64,000 nt of DNA, taken from positions 35,889 to 99,888 of the forward strand of contig CALKJZ010000025.1 in the NCBI GenBank assembly GCA_937995515.1. Reading direction: 5' to 3'. The notes beneath the pieces were generated by a model that was given only the letters and a program-made list of their open reading frames with translations, did not search any database and was not told the origin of the DNA. The position numbers and the translations under genes were made by a program. This document shows, in pieces, positions 23,111-32,242 of the stretch. Each line of letters begins with the position of its first letter. Position 1 is the first letter of the stretch. This DNA comes from an uncultured Sphingomonadaceae bacterium (GTDB lineage: Bacteria; Pseudomonadota; Alphaproteobacteria; Sphingomonadales; Sphingomonadaceae).

Positions 23111-24271
23111 TCAGGCCGGCCGGATGCGCAGCAGCCGCGCGTCCGGTTCGTCGGTCAGCACATAGACAAGGCCATCGGGCCCCACCCGCACGTCGCGCAC
23201 GCGCGCGCCGATGCGGATGCGCGTCTCGCCGGCGTGGCGGCCGCTCGCGTCGAGCCGGATGCGGCGCACATCCTCGCTCATCAGTCCGCCGGCCAGCAGG
23301 CTGCCATCCCAGCCGCGAAAGGCGGTGCCGCGATAGACCGCAAGCCCGGAGGCCGCAATCGACGGGGTCCACACCGAGACCGGATCGACCATTCCGGGCC
23401 GGGAGCGCTCGCTGCTGATGGGGGCATCCCAATATTCCACCGAATGGGTGACCAGCGGCCAGCCATAGTTTGCGCCCGCAGCCAGCCGGTTCAGCTCGTC
23501 GCCGCCCTTTGCGCCATGTTCGGTTGCCCAGATGGCGCCGGTCTTCGGGTCGCGCGCAAGCCCCTGGATGTTGCGGTGGCCGATCGTCCACACGCGCGGA
23601 TCCCAGCCGCGGCGCGAATTGGCCGCCCCGGGGTTGTCGCGCGCGGGCTCGCCCGCGGCCGTCAGCCGCAGCACGGAGCCGAACCAGCTCTTCGGGTTCT
23701 GCGCCTGCTCGCGGATGTTGCGCCCGTCGACCAGGTTGCGCGGGTTGGGGTTGCCGCCATCGCCCACGGACATGAGCAGCGTGCCATCCGGCAGCCACGC
23801 AAGGCGCGCGCCAAAATGCTGGCCGCCGACCTTGGCGATGGGGTTGCGGGCAACCTCCCGGACCTCGGTCAGGCGGTTGCCCTCGAGCCGGGCGCGGCTG
23901 AGCGCGGTGGCATTGGCCTCCTGCGAGCCGACCGCATGGGTGAAATAAAGCAGGCCGTTGCGCGCAAAATCGGGGTGCAGCGCCACGTCCATGAGGCCGC
24001 CCTGGCCGATGGCCGCCACCTGCGGCACGCCGGCAAGCGGGGCTCCCACCGAGCCGTCTGCGGCAATGATCCGCATGCGCCCGGGCCGTTCCGTCACCAG
24101 CATCCGGCCATCGGGGAGGAAGGCGAGCGCCCACGGGTGGGCAAGACCGCGGGCGACGGTTTCCACCCGCACCCGTTCCTCGGGCACCTCGAAGGCGACA
24201 ATGGGCGGGTTGGCTGCGGCTGCAGCCGGCAGCAGCAGGGCGGCAGGCCAGAGGGCAGTCGGCAGGCGCAT
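23111..24271 (-). CDS. PQQ-dependent soluble aldose sugar dehydrogenase
   Basis: A 386-residue periplasmic beta-propeller of the YliI/Gdh-B family. It has a signal peptide (MRLPTALWPAALLLPAAAAA) and the family's blade motifs LAHPWALAFLPDGRMLVTER, GQGGLMDVALHPDF, QHFGARLAWLPDGTLLMSVG, IGHRNIQGLARDP and TEHGAKGGDELN. The conserved histidine and arginine of HRN and the GGDE(L)N region contribute to PQQ and calcium binding in the family, so PQQ-dependent oxidation of sugars is predicted. Three in-frame starts precede; ATG 24271 was chosen because AAGGA lies eight bases upstream and the signal peptide then begins at once. PQQ biosynthesis genes are not in this window. Confidence 0.88.
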   Translation of the reverse strand: MRLPTALWPAALLLPAAAAANPPIVAFEVPEERVRVETVARGLAHPWALAFLPDGRMLVTERPGRMRIIAADGSVGAPLAGVPQVAAIGQGGLMDVALHPDFARNGLLYFTHAVGSQEANATALSRARLEGNRLTEVREVARNPIAKVGGQHFGARLAWLPDGTLLMSVGDGGNPNPRNLVDGRNIREQAQNPKSWFGSVLRLTAAGEPARDNPGAANSRRGWDPRVWTIGHRNIQGLARDPKTGAIWATEHGAKGGDELNRLAAGANYGWPLVTHSVEYWDAPISSERSRPGMVDPVSVWTPSIAASGLAVYRGTAFRGWDGSLLAGGLMSEDVRRIRLDASGRHAGETRIRIGARVRDVRVGPDGLVYVLTDEPDARLLRIRPA

Positions 24272-24430
24272 GGGCATCGTCCTTCGCATCACGGGAGGCA
24301 GGCCTGTGGGGCAAAGGGCTATGTGGGGTCGCGTGCGCCGTGCACCAACCGGTCAAAAATCGGCGGTCTGCGACCGGGAACGTTCGCCCCGGCCCGAACC
24401 CGGGCTGGAGGCACCATCGGGGGACCTGCC

Positions 24431-25153
24431 ATGCGGCGGGCAGGCGTGCAAGCACCACCATCGAAAACCGGCGCGGCGGGAAGGCCCCCGCTGGCGGCGG
24501 GCCGGGGGGTCGGCCTGTTTGCCGCCCGCGCGCCGCGCGTCTTCTCGAAGTCCGGACTGGTCGGAATCGCCATCCTTGGCGCGGCCTTCTTGGTCCTCAA
24601 CATCGGCGGCGATCCGCTGGCGCCCCCGGCGCCGCAGGTCGCGGCCGCCCGGCAGGCGCCGCGTTCGGGCGACAGCCTGCCCGGCCCAGTCTGCAGACGG
24701 AGACCGACCTGTTTGTCGCCCGGGTGCTGGCAACGACCGAGGACAGCTGGAGCGCGATCTTCGCCGCCGCCGATGTGATCGCGCAGGGGTTGCCACCATG
24801 TGCAGGAGGTCACCGGCATCACCCGCCAGCTGGAGGCGCTGCAGACGCGCGCCCGCACCCGCGCCGAGGCGAACCGGGCGCTGGTGCGCCTCGAGCTGCA
24901 GGCGGACTGTTTCGCCGGCGTGTGAGCCGCGCGCAACCGCGACATCCCCGACCGCGGGGATTTCGAGGACGGGGGCGCAGGCGCAGCCGCGATCGGCGAC
25001 GACACGCTGATGCAGGCGGCCGGCGCGCGGGTGGTGCCCGATGCCTTCACCCACGGCACCAGCGCCCAGCGGGTCCGCTGGCTCAACACCGGCTTTGCAG
25101 CGGGCGACCCTTCGACCTGCGATACCTTCGCCCGCGCCCATGCGGAGCTCTGC
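24431..25153 (+). pseudogene. Decayed neutral zinc metallopeptidase (YpfJ/KPN_02809 type)
   Basis: Pieces of this family occur in correct order but in different frames. GRRASTTIENRRGG (near 24439) is the N-terminal signature; SGLVGIAILGAAFLVLNIGG is the membrane anchor; FVARVLATTEDSWSAIF the early domain; then [13 protein letters not shown] through [10 protein letters not shown], followed by TGA (24923-24925) where the family has tryptophan; then, in the same frame, FTHGTSAQRVRWLNTGF through GDPSTCDTF. At least three frameshifts, one nonsense codon and a deletion of roughly 60 codons before the active site are present, and the HExxH zinc motif is destroyed (bases around 24783-24799). The gene is clearly inactive. 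The stretch 24272-24430 upstream holds no gene. Confidence 0.85.
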
Positions 25154-25214
25154 ATTTCGGATCGCCCGTCTTACTGGACGGGTTTCCTTCGCCCGCGCCC
25201 ATGCGGAGCTCTGC
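25125..25214. repeat. 29-bp direct repeat flanking a small hairpin
   Basis: Identical 29-base copies lie at 25125-25153 (overlapping the last codons of the metallopeptidase relic) and 25186-25214. Between them CCCGTC (25165-25170) and GACGGG (25177-25182) form a six-pair hairpin followed by TTT, resembling a weak terminator. The arrangement looks like a local duplication. No transposase or inverted terminal repeats are visible. Confidence 0.65.
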
Positions 25215-25229
25215 GCCGGGCCTCGCCGG

Positions 25230-26126
25230 TCAGCCCGGCTGCGGCAGCGTCTCGAGAAAGGATCGCAGGGGGCCCGGCGGTGTCTCGCGCCGCGACCAGC
25301 AGCGGATGTCGAGCGCGATCTCGACCCTTTCCTCGCCCGGCCACATCCGGACCAGCCGGCCATCGGCCAGCGCGTCTGCCGCCACGGTCTCGGGCAGCCA
25401 TGCAAGCCCGAGCCCGCCAAGCGCCAGCGCGCGCAGGCTTTCGGCAAGCGCCGACACGCCGACCACGCGGAACGCAAGGCCGAGGCCGGCGAGCACCGGC
25501 TGGACCAGCTCGTGCGACACGCTGGTCGGCGTGTAGGCAAGGAGGGGCAGGAGGGCGCCGGAGTCGGCGGCAAGCCGCGCAACCTCGGGGTGGGCCACGG
25601 GCACCATCCGGTCGAGCCGGATGCGGCGGCTGTCGAACCGGTCGCGCGGGCCGGGGGTGCGGTGGTGGGCATAGGCGACCACCACATCGCCGAAGTCGCT
25701 CTCAAGCGCCTCGAAATAGGCCTCGATGCCCTGCACGCTCGGCAGGATCTCGACGCTCGCCTCGGGCCTTGCGGCAAGATAGGGGCTGACGAGCGTCGGC
25801 ACGACATAGGCGGCCAGCGTGTGCAGGGTGATGATCCGCACGCGCGCGCGCTCGGCCGAGACCCGGCTGCGCAGGTCGTGCCGCGCGGTGCGCGCGATGC
25901 CCACGATCCGGCGGGCGTCCTCGAGAAACGCCTCGCCCGCCTCGGTCAGGCGCACGGGCAGGGTGCTGCGGTCGATGAGCTCGGTTCCCAGCCAGTGTTC
26001 GAGCGACTGGATCCGCCGCGAGAAGGCCGGCTGGGTCACATGCCGCTGGCGCGCGGCACGCCCAAAGCTGCCACTGTGGGCAAGCGCCAGAAAATCCTCC
26101 ACCCACTTGATGTCCAACTGTGGCAT
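25230..26126 (-). CDS. LysR family transcriptional regulator
   Basis: A 298-residue LysR-type regulator: N-terminal helix-turn-helix (WVEDFLALAHSGSFGRAARQ, then RHVTQPAFSRRIQSLEHWLG) and a C-terminal periplasmic-binding-protein-like effector domain from about residue 90. It is divergent from the large TonB receptor/peptidase operon, and a perfect inverted repeat of the LysR T-N11-A type (26168-26184) lies between them, so it probably controls that operon and itself. The ATG at 26126 gives the standard family length. The co-inducer is unknown. Confidence 0.9.
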   Translation of the reverse strand: MPQLDIKWVEDFLALAHSGSFGRAARQRHVTQPAFSRRIQSLEHWLGTELIDRSTLPVRLTEAGEAFLEDARRIVGIARTARHDLRSRVSAERARVRIITLHTLAAYVVPTLVSPYLAARPEASVEILPSVQGIEAYFEALESDFGDVVVAYAHHRTPGPRDRFDSRRIRLDRMVPVAHPEVARLAADSGALLPLLAYTPTSVSHELVQPVLAGLGLAFRVVGVSALAESLRALALGGLGLAWLPETVAADALADGRLVRMWPGEERVEIALDIRCWSRRETPPGPLRSFLETLPQPG

Positions 26127-26167
26127 CCCTGCATCGGCGCCCGTTCCGGATGCCGGCCGCCGCATCT

Positions 26168-26184
26168 CATGCCGAATCGGCATG
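26168..26184. promoter_or_regulatory. Inverted repeat of LysR-box type
   Basis: CATGCCGAATCGGCATG is a perfect 8+1+8 palindrome containing a T-N11-A core (26170-26182), the classical LysR-type recognition pattern. It lies 41 bases upstream of the LysR start and 126 bases upstream of the TonB receptor start, in the divergent gap. Confidence 0.55.
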
Positions 26185-26310
26185 GGTCTGTCTATTGAGC
26201 AACCACACCATTGCCGCAAAGGTTGCAATACGGGCCAGGGCGCCGGGAGACGCTGCCGTGCCGGGGCACAACCGGCCGACGCACGGAGCCCGAAGAGGAG
26301 ATGGCCTTGC

Positions 26311-29300
26311 ATGACCCCTTCGCTTCCTTCTGCCGGCGCGCTTGCGGCCCTCGCCCTGTCTGCGGCGGCATCGGCCCAGCCGGCCACCCCGCCGGTGCCC
26401 GCTGCGCCCCCGGCCGGGCCGACAGCGCCGAAAGGGCACGGGGAACCCGGGGCCGGGGAGACCGGGGACGCGCTGCGGCCCGACGAGATCCTGGTCATCG
26501 GCTCCAACATCCGCGGCGCGGCCGATACGGGCGCGCTCGCCGTCTCGGTGCTGACGGCTGAGGAGCTGCAGGCCTTTTCCGCCTCGTCCACCGGCGAGCT
26601 GTTCGAGAATATCGCCCAGGCCGGTGCGGCCGAGATCAATCCTGCATCCGATGGCCCCAATGCCGCGCGCGGCGATGTGGCAACCGTCAACCTGCGCGGC
26701 CTTGGCACCGGCAACACGCTGGTGCTCCTCAATGGCCGCCGGATCGCAGCCCACGCCGTCAACGAGGATATCGGCGCCACGCCGCGGCAGGTCACCAATG
26801 TCAACGCCTTCCCCGTCACCGGCATCGACCGGGTGGAGATCCTGCGCGATGGCGCCTCGGCGCTCTATGGCGCCGATGCCACCGCAGGCGTGGTCAACAC
26901 CGTGCTCGATGCCCGCTTCCGCGGCACGCGCATCACCACCCGCACCCAGTTCCTCACCGAGACCGGCCACCAGGAATGGTCGGTCGATGCGGGCACCGGC
27001 TTCCGCTCGCAGGACCGCCGCACCCGGCTCCTCCTCTCGGGGCGCTACTTCTCGCGCAACGGCCTGTTCGCAAGCGAACTCGGCCCGCAGTTCAGCACCG
27101 TCGACAAGCGCGGTTTTCTCGGCGACAGCCCGTTTGCGACCCAGACGACGGCCTTTCGCAACACCTCCATCTCCTCGCCCTTCGGCCAGTTCCAGGCCGG
27201 GCGCGTGAACGCGGATGGCGTGTTCGTTGGCCAGCGGGCGCGGGTTGGCAACACCAACATGACCAACACCTCGGGCGTCTTCAGCATCCGGCCGTGCGGC
27301 ACCGGCACCGTCACGCAGCTGATCACCACCGTCGAGGGCTGCATCGGCCTTGGCGCCGGCAACCTCCCTGTCGGCCTCCGCTACGACTTCAACCGCAACC
27401 AGCCCAACAATGCGCTGAACCAGGGCGTGGAGATCAGCGTCAGCCCGATCCTGCGCAAGGGCCGCCAGTTCGTCTCGCGCGCCGAGCGGATCAATGCCTA
27501 TGGCATCCTCGAGCACGATCTGGCCGGCGGACCGCAGGTCTTTGCCGAAGTGCTGTTCTACCGCGCGGATACCGAGAGCAACCGCGCCACGCAGCCGCTC
27601 GACAGCGGGCTTGCCTTCCTCATCGTGCCCAAGGCGAACCACTGGAACCCGTTCGGCCCGCTCGGCAGCCCGAACCGCATCCCCGGCCTCAGGCTGACCG
27701 ACGTGCCGGCCGAAGGCCTCGACGTCCTCATCCAGAACTGGCGGCCCACCGAGCTCGGCCCGCGCAACATCCGCGTGGCCACCGAAACCTATCGCGTGCT
27801 GGCCGGCCTGCGCGGAACGCTCGGCAGCTGGTCGTGGGAGACGGCGCTTGCGCACAGCAGCAACAGCACCCGCGACGAGGAGGACAACCGGCTGTCCAAG
27901 ACCCTCCTGCAGCGCGAGCTTTCGAAGTCGACCCCGGATGCCATCAACCCCTTCGGCGGGCCCAATGCCAACACGCAGGAGCAGCTGGACCGGGCGCGCA
28001 TCAGCAGCGTGAACCGCGGCACCACCACGCTCACCACGGGGGATTTGCGCGTGTCGTCGGCCGAGGCGATCAGGGGCTGGGCGGCGCCGATCGGCCTTGC
28101 CTTCGGGGCCGACTGGCGGCGCGAGTTCTACGAGGAAGACCGGGACCCGAGGCTCGACGGCACCATCGTGTTCGACCCGTCGACCGTCTCGGGCATTTCC
28201 GACGTGGTGGGCGTGAGCCCGACGCGCGACAGCCGCGCCAGCCGCAACGTGTTCTCGGCCTATGCCGAGGCGCTCGTCCCGCTGCACCGCGGCAGCGGCA
28301 CGTTCGTCAACGACCTGACCCTGCAGCTCGCGGTCCGCGGCGAATATTTCGACGATCTCAAGACCGGCACGGTCAAGCCCAAGGTGGCCCTGTCCTGGTT
28401 CCCGGTGCGCTGGGTCAGCCTGCGCGGCACCTATGCCGAAGGCTTTCGCGCGCCCAACCTCGTGCAGTTGAACCGCGGCGACATCTCGCGGCTGAACCTC
28501 GGGATCGAAGACTACTGGCGCGCGCCCGTAACAGGCGATCCCGGATCGACGGGTGCGGCCTATCTCGCCTCCGTCCGCCAGTCGAACCCCGACCTCAGGA
28601 ACGAGGACACCAAGACCTCCGTGCTCGGCGCCACCATCGATCTCGCCCGCGGGCTCGGCGCCTCGCGCCTGCGCGAGCTCACTTTCTCGTTCGATTACTG
28701 GCGCTTCGAGCAGCGCAACCTGATCGGCGTGTTCGGCGACCAGGAGGCGCTCGCGCTCGACTTTCTCGAGCGCAAGCAGGGCCGCTCGAACCCGAACGTG
28801 GTGCGCGCGCCGGTCACGCCCGAGGATGCGGCGCTCTTTGCAGCCTGGAACGCCGCCAACCCCAACGACATCCGCCAGCCGGCCGGGCAGGTGCTGTTCG
28901 TGCGCGACCCGTTCATCAACCTCGACAGCCAGATCGCCGACGGGTTCGACTTCGGCCTTTCGCTTGCGTTCGACACGAAGCGTGCCGGCTCCTTGCGCAT
29001 GGCCTTCGAGGCCACGCACCTGAAGACGCTCGACGTGGTGCGCAACCCGCTGCTGCAGGAGCTGGCACAGGACCCGAACTTCGCAGGCGAGTTCGCAACC
29101 CTCGCCGTCGACCGGGTGGAGCTCAACGGCAACCCCCGCTGGCGCGGCTCGGGCACGTTCCGCTGGACGATCGACGAGACGACCGTCGGCGGCTCGGTGC
29201 GCTACATGTCGGGCTTCAACGATACGGCCGCCAGCATCGTCGTCGATGGCAAGACCATCTTCTGGCGGGTGCGCGACAGCTGGCGGGTCAACCTCTTTGC

Positions 29301-29469
29301 CGAGCAGCGGATCCGGCTCGCGCGCCGCGACGAGATCCGCGCCCGCATCGGCATCAACAATGTGCTGGACGAGCCGCCGCCGCTCACCGACAGCTCGCTC
29401 GGCTACGACCCGAGCTACCACCAGCTGAAGGGCCGCGAGGTCTTCTTCCAGATTGGCGGACGCTTCTGA
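26311..29469 (+). CDS. Large TonB-dependent receptor, peptide-utilisation context
   Basis: A 1052-residue outer-membrane receptor with a signal peptide (LAALALSAAASAQ), a proline-rich linker, a plug starting DEILVIGSNIRGAADTG and containing VEILRDGASALYGADATAGV, and a long barrel ending EVFFQIGGRF with C-terminal phenylalanine. The length and plug style resemble receptors that import oligopeptides or other bulky substrates. It is followed one base later by an M14 carboxypeptidase lipoprotein gene and then an exported alpha/beta hydrolase, which supports a scavenging role. The ATG at 26311 directly begins the signal peptide; AGGAG lies ten bases upstream. An ATG at 26301 is in another frame. 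Confidence 0.88.
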   Translation: MTPSLPSAGALAALALSAAASAQPATPPVPAAPPAGPTAPKGHGEPGAGETGDALRPDEILVIGSNIRGAADTGALAVSVLTAEELQAFSASSTGELFENIAQAGAAEINPASDGPNAARGDVATVNLRGLGTGNTLVLLNGRRIAAHAVNEDIGATPRQVTNVNAFPVTGIDRVEILRDGASALYGADATAGVVNTVLDARFRGTRITTRTQFLTETGHQEWSVDAGTGFRSQDRRTRLLLSGRYFSRNGLFASELGPQFSTVDKRGFLGDSPFATQTTAFRNTSISSPFGQFQAGRVNADGVFVGQRARVGNTNMTNTSGVFSIRPCGTGTVTQLITTVEGCIGLGAGNLPVGLRYDFNRNQPNNALNQGVEISVSPILRKGRQFVSRAERINAYGILEHDLAGGPQVFAEVLFYRADTESNRATQPLDSGLAFLIVPKANHWNPFGPLGSPNRIPGLRLTDVPAEGLDVLIQNWRPTELGPRNIRVATETYRVLAGLRGTLGSWSWETALAHSSNSTRDEEDNRLSKTLLQRELSKSTPDAINPFGGPNANTQEQLDRARISSVNRGTTTLTTGDLRVSSAEAIRGWAAPIGLAFGADWRREFYEEDRDPRLDGTIVFDPSTVSGISDVVGVSPTRDSRASRNVFSAYAEALVPLHRGSGTFVNDLTLQLAVRGEYFDDLKTGTVKPKVALSWFPVRWVSLRGTYAEGFRAPNLVQLNRGDISRLNLGIEDYWRAPVTGDPGSTGAAYLASVRQSNPDLRNEDTKTSVLGATIDLARGLGASRLRELTFSFDYWRFEQRNLIGVFGDQEALALDFLERKQGRSNPNVVRAPVTPEDAALFAAWNAANPNDIRQPAGQVLFVRDPFINLDSQIADGFDFGLSLAFDTKRAGSLRMAFEATHLKTLDVVRNPLLQELAQDPNFAGEFATLAVDRVELNGNPRWRGSGTFRWTIDETTVGGSVRYMSGFNDTAASIVVDGKTIFWRVRDSWRVNLFAEQRIRLARRDEIRARIGINNVLDEPPPLTDSSLGYDPSYHQLKGREVFFQIGGRF

Positions 29470-29470
29470 G

Positions 29471-30691
29471 GTGCGCCGCCCCGCGGTTGCATCATGGCGG
29501 CGGCATGGTGTGGCTGCAGCCCTGCTGCTGCTTGCCGGCTGCGCGGGCGGGCAGCCGGCCGCCGAGGCGCTCGCGCCGCCTTCCGGTCCCGTCGCAACGG
29601 CTTTCTGTGCGGGCTTCGGCCTTGAGGTGAGAACGGGCTTCCACCAGGCCGGGATGGCGGGCTGCGCGGTCGACGCGCCGGGGCGGGCCACGCTTGCCAT
29701 CGCACCGGAGACGCGGCCCATCAACGCCAGCCCCTGGTATGCCTTTGCTGTGCGCGCGGCGCGGGCTTCGGCGCCGCTCGTCGAGCTGCGCTATGCCGAG
29801 GCCGGCCACCGCTATCACCCGTGGGTCGAGACGCCCGGCCGCGGCTGGGTGCGGCTCCCCCCCGCGGCGGTTGCGGCTTCGGCCGACGGGCTTTCGGCCC
29901 GCGTGCAGCTGCCGCCGGGGCGGAGCTGGCGGGTGGCCGCCCAGCCCATCGAGGCGCCGTCTGCGGCGCTCGGCCCCTGGGAGGACCGGGCCGCCGCCGG
30001 CCTGATGACGGCCGAGAGCGCCGGCCGCAGCCGCGACGGGGAGCCGATCCGGCTCTATCTTCACCGCCCGGCGCGGGCGCAGGGCCTCGTGCTGCTGGTC
30101 GGCCGGCAGCACCCGCCGGAGATCCCGGGCGCCTGGGCGTTCGATGCCTTCACCCGCGAACTGTTCGGGCCGGGCCCCGAGGCAGCCCGGCTGCGCGCGC
30201 GGGTGGCAATCGCGGTGGTGCCGCTCCTCAACCCCGACGGGATCCGCCGCGGCCACTGGCGCGGCAATGCGGCCGGTGCCGACCTCAACCGCGACTGGGG
30301 CCGCTTCCTTGAGCCCGAGACCGCAGCCGTCGGCCGCCGCTTCGAGACGCTTGCAGCCGAGCTGCCGCTGCTTGCCGCCATCGACTTCCATGCCACCCGC
30401 CGCGACGTGATCTATGCCCCGCCGGCTGGCGCCGCCCGGCAGGGCGCGGGCGACCGGATGCTCGAGCTCCTCGCCCGCGACCCGGCCGGTCGGGCCATCC
30501 CGGTCAGCCGCCGGCACGAGGTCGGTGCGCCCACCTTCAAGGCGTGGACGCTCGACCGGTTCGGAGTGGCAGGGCTTACCTGGGAAGCCGGCGACAACAC
30601 GCCGGCCGAGGTGGTTGCGGCCAATGCCAAGGCCGGCGCGCGGGCGCTGGTGGCCGCCCTCCAGCACATCCTCGGGGAAGAGCAGCCATGA
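29471..30691 (+). CDS. M14 zinc carboxypeptidase, lipoprotein
   Basis: A 406-residue exported enzyme with a lipoprotein signal (VAAALLLLAGC). The first 170 residues form a beta-rich domain; the M14 peptidase domain follows with zinc ligands His214 and Glu217 (GRQHPPE), the segment NPDGIRRGHWRGNAAGADLN-RDWGRF typical of M14, the third ligand His307 (DFHATR) and the general base Glu372 (LTWEAGDN). All catalytic residues are present. It should cleave peptides or peptidoglycan-type substrates at the cell envelope. The GTG at 29471 is one base after the receptor stop; a TTG at 29453 is a less likely start. Confidence 0.83.
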   Translation: MRRPAVASWRRHGVAAALLLLAGCAGGQPAAEALAPPSGPVATAFCAGFGLEVRTGFHQAGMAGCAVDAPGRATLAIAPETRPINASPWYAFAVRAARASAPLVELRYAEAGHRYHPWVETPGRGWVRLPPAAVAASADGLSARVQLPPGRSWRVAAQPIEAPSAALGPWEDRAAAGLMTAESAGRSRDGEPIRLYLHRPARAQGLVLLVGRQHPPEIPGAWAFDAFTRELFGPGPEAARLRARVAIAVVPLLNPDGIRRGHWRGNAAGADLNRDWGRFLEPETAAVGRRFETLAAELPLLAAIDFHATRRDVIYAPPAGAARQGAGDRMLELLARDPAGRAIPVSRRHEVGAPTFKAWTLDRFGVAGLTWEAGDNTPAEVVAANAKAGARALVAALQHILGEEQP

Positions 30692-31665
30692 GCGCGCGGT
30701 CAAGGCCTCTCACCATCGCCGGGGCGGCCCTGCTGACCGGCCTTGCCGCCCTCCTGCTGCCGCCGGCGGTGTCGCAGGCGGCGCCGGGCGAGGCCGCGGC
30801 CGCCCGCGAGATGGAGGTGCCCGCCGCGCTTCGTGCGCGCGGGGGCAGGCGCTTTCTCTTCGACCAGTGGGCCGGGCCGCCCATCCCCGTCTGGTATGTC
30901 CGCGGAACGGCAGGTGCGGCCGATGCGCCCGTGCTGTTCGTGATGCACGGCGTGCGCCGGGATGCGGATCGATACCTTGCCGAGTGGATCGACCTCGCCC
31001 GGCGCGAAGGGCTTGTGGTCGTCGTGCCCGAGTTCAGCCGCGAGGCCTTTCCGGGTGCGCAGTCCTACAACTTCGGGCGGATGATCGCCGAAGACGGGCA
31101 GCCGCGGCCGCGCGCGGAGTGGAGCTATGCGGCAATCGAGCCCATCTTCGATGCGCTGCGCGCGCGCGAAGGGCTCAGCGCCCCGGACTATGCGATCTAC
31201 GGCCATTCGGCCGGCGCGCAATTTGTCCACCGGCTCGTGCTCACCGGCAGCGGCCCGCGTCTTCGCCTCGCCATCGCCGCCAATGCCGGCTCCTACGCCG
31301 AGCCGCGCACGGATGTTCCCTGGCCGTTCGGCATGGGCGGGCTTCCCGCCGATGCGTGGCGCCCGGCCGAGGCGCTCGCAGCGCCGCTGCTGCTGCTCCT
31401 TGGCACCGCCGACAACGACCCCCGGCATCCGAGCCTTCCTGACCAGCCGGGCGCGCGCGCGCAAGGGCCGCACCGGCTGGCGCGCGGCCTCTTCTTCTAC
31501 GCCAGCGGCCGCAAGGCAGCCGCGGATGCCGGCCTTGCCTTCGGCTGGTCGTGCCTCCTCGTGCCCGGAGTGGGCCACGACAATGCCGGGATGGCGCCCG
31601 CGGCGGTCGACCTCATCTTCGGGCGGGTTCGCGCCGGGCCCGGGGCGCCGTGCCGCACCCCCTGA
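30688..31665 (+). CDS. Exported alpha/beta hydrolase
   Basis: A 325-residue serine hydrolase with an N-terminal signal peptide (LLTGLAALLLPPAVSQAAPG). The nucleophile elbow is GHSAG (Ser174); an oxyanion-hole segment VMHGVRRDADRY, an acidic residue in GTADNDPRH and a histidine in GVGHDNAG complete a plausible triad. It overlaps the M14 peptidase stop (ATGA), making a three-gene operon with the receptor. Similar poly(3-hydroxybutyrate) depolymerase-like or dienelactone hydrolase-like proteins act on esters; the substrate here is open. Confidence 0.8.
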   Translation: MSARSRPLTIAGAALLTGLAALLLPPAVSQAAPGEAAAAREMEVPAALRARGGRRFLFDQWAGPPIPVWYVRGTAGAADAPVLFVMHGVRRDADRYLAEWIDLARREGLVVVVPEFSREAFPGAQSYNFGRMIAEDGQPRPRAEWSYAAIEPIFDALRAREGLSAPDYAIYGHSAGAQFVHRLVLTGSGPRLRLAIAANAGSYAEPRTDVPWPFGMGGLPADAWRPAEALAAPLLLLLGTADNDPRHPSLPDQPGARAQGPHRLARGLFFYASGRKAAADAGLAFGWSCLLVPGVGHDNAGMAPAAVDLIFGRVRAGPGAPCRTP

Positions 31666-31793
31666 GCGGCACCCGCAAGGGCGCGCCGAGACCGGTTCGG
31701 TCCGTGGCGGAGAAGGTCTGCTGGCGCCATCCCGCTGCCCGCCACCCGGGCGCCGGCAACCGGCGCGGGCGGGCCTCGTGGCAGGCGCCAGGG

Positions 31794-31823
31794 TTGCGCG
31801 GGCGCGCGGGGCTCGGCTAAAGG
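31794..31823 (+). promoter_or_regulatory. Putative promoter of the heme-uptake operon
   Basis: TTGCGC (31794-31799) and TAAAGG (31818-31823) are 18 bases apart. The predicted start lies within a few bases of the ATG at 31834, so the leader would be very short. No Fur or Irr box is visible in this GC-rich gap (31666-31833), which otherwise holds nothing recognisable. Confidence 0.35.
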
Positions 31824-31833
31824 CCGTGCGACC

Positions 31834-32235
31834 ATGATCGGTTCCCGACAGGATGGCGCACGCGCTCTGCTGCCCATGCTGGCAGCTGCCGTTCTCCTTC
31901 TCCTGTCGGCGGTCGCGCCCCAGGGCTGGATGCCGCGCGCATCCGACGGGGGGCTGAGGCTGGTGATGTGCACCGCCGCCGGCGCCGTGCCGCTGGTGGT
32001 CGACCTCGGCGAGGATCAGGGCTCAGACCCCGGCAAGGCGCCCGAGGCGCCCGTCGGCCTTGGATGCCCCTTCGGCGCGGCGCATGCGAGTCTGCCGCAT
32101 CTGCCGGGCGATCCGCCTTTGCCCTCCGCACGGTGGCGGGAGGTCGCCCTGCCACCCACCGGCCCTCCGGCCATCGTCTCCGCGGCGCGGGCGGTCCGCC
32201 TGCCGCCCTCCCAGGCTCCTCCGGTCCACGCCTGA
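31834..32235 (+). CDS. DUF2946 family protein
   Basis: A 133-residue protein with an N-terminal membrane or signal segment (LLPMLAAAVLLLLSAVAPQG) followed by WMPRASDGGLRLVMCTAAGA and LGCPFGAAHA, the pattern of DUF2946 proteins, whose conserved cysteines and proximity to metal-related TonB receptors suggest a metal or heme connection. The function is not established. It is followed by a heme-type TonB receptor after 171 bases, and may be the first gene of the heme operon or a separate unit with its own hairpin terminator at 32243-32263. Confidence 0.75.
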   Translation: MIGSRQDGARALLPMLAAAVLLLLSAVAPQGWMPRASDGGLRLVMCTAAGAVPLVVDLGEDQGSDPGKAPEAPVGLGCPFGAAHASLPHLPGDPPLPSARWREVALPPTGPPAIVSAARAVRLPPSQAPPVHA

Positions 32236-32242
32236 ACCGGGC

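Noticed and set aside
26301..26561. Alternative gene start at ATG 26301
   Set aside because: This ATG is in a different frame from the TonB receptor and leads to a cysteine/arginine-rich shadow; ATG 26311 opens the signal peptide.
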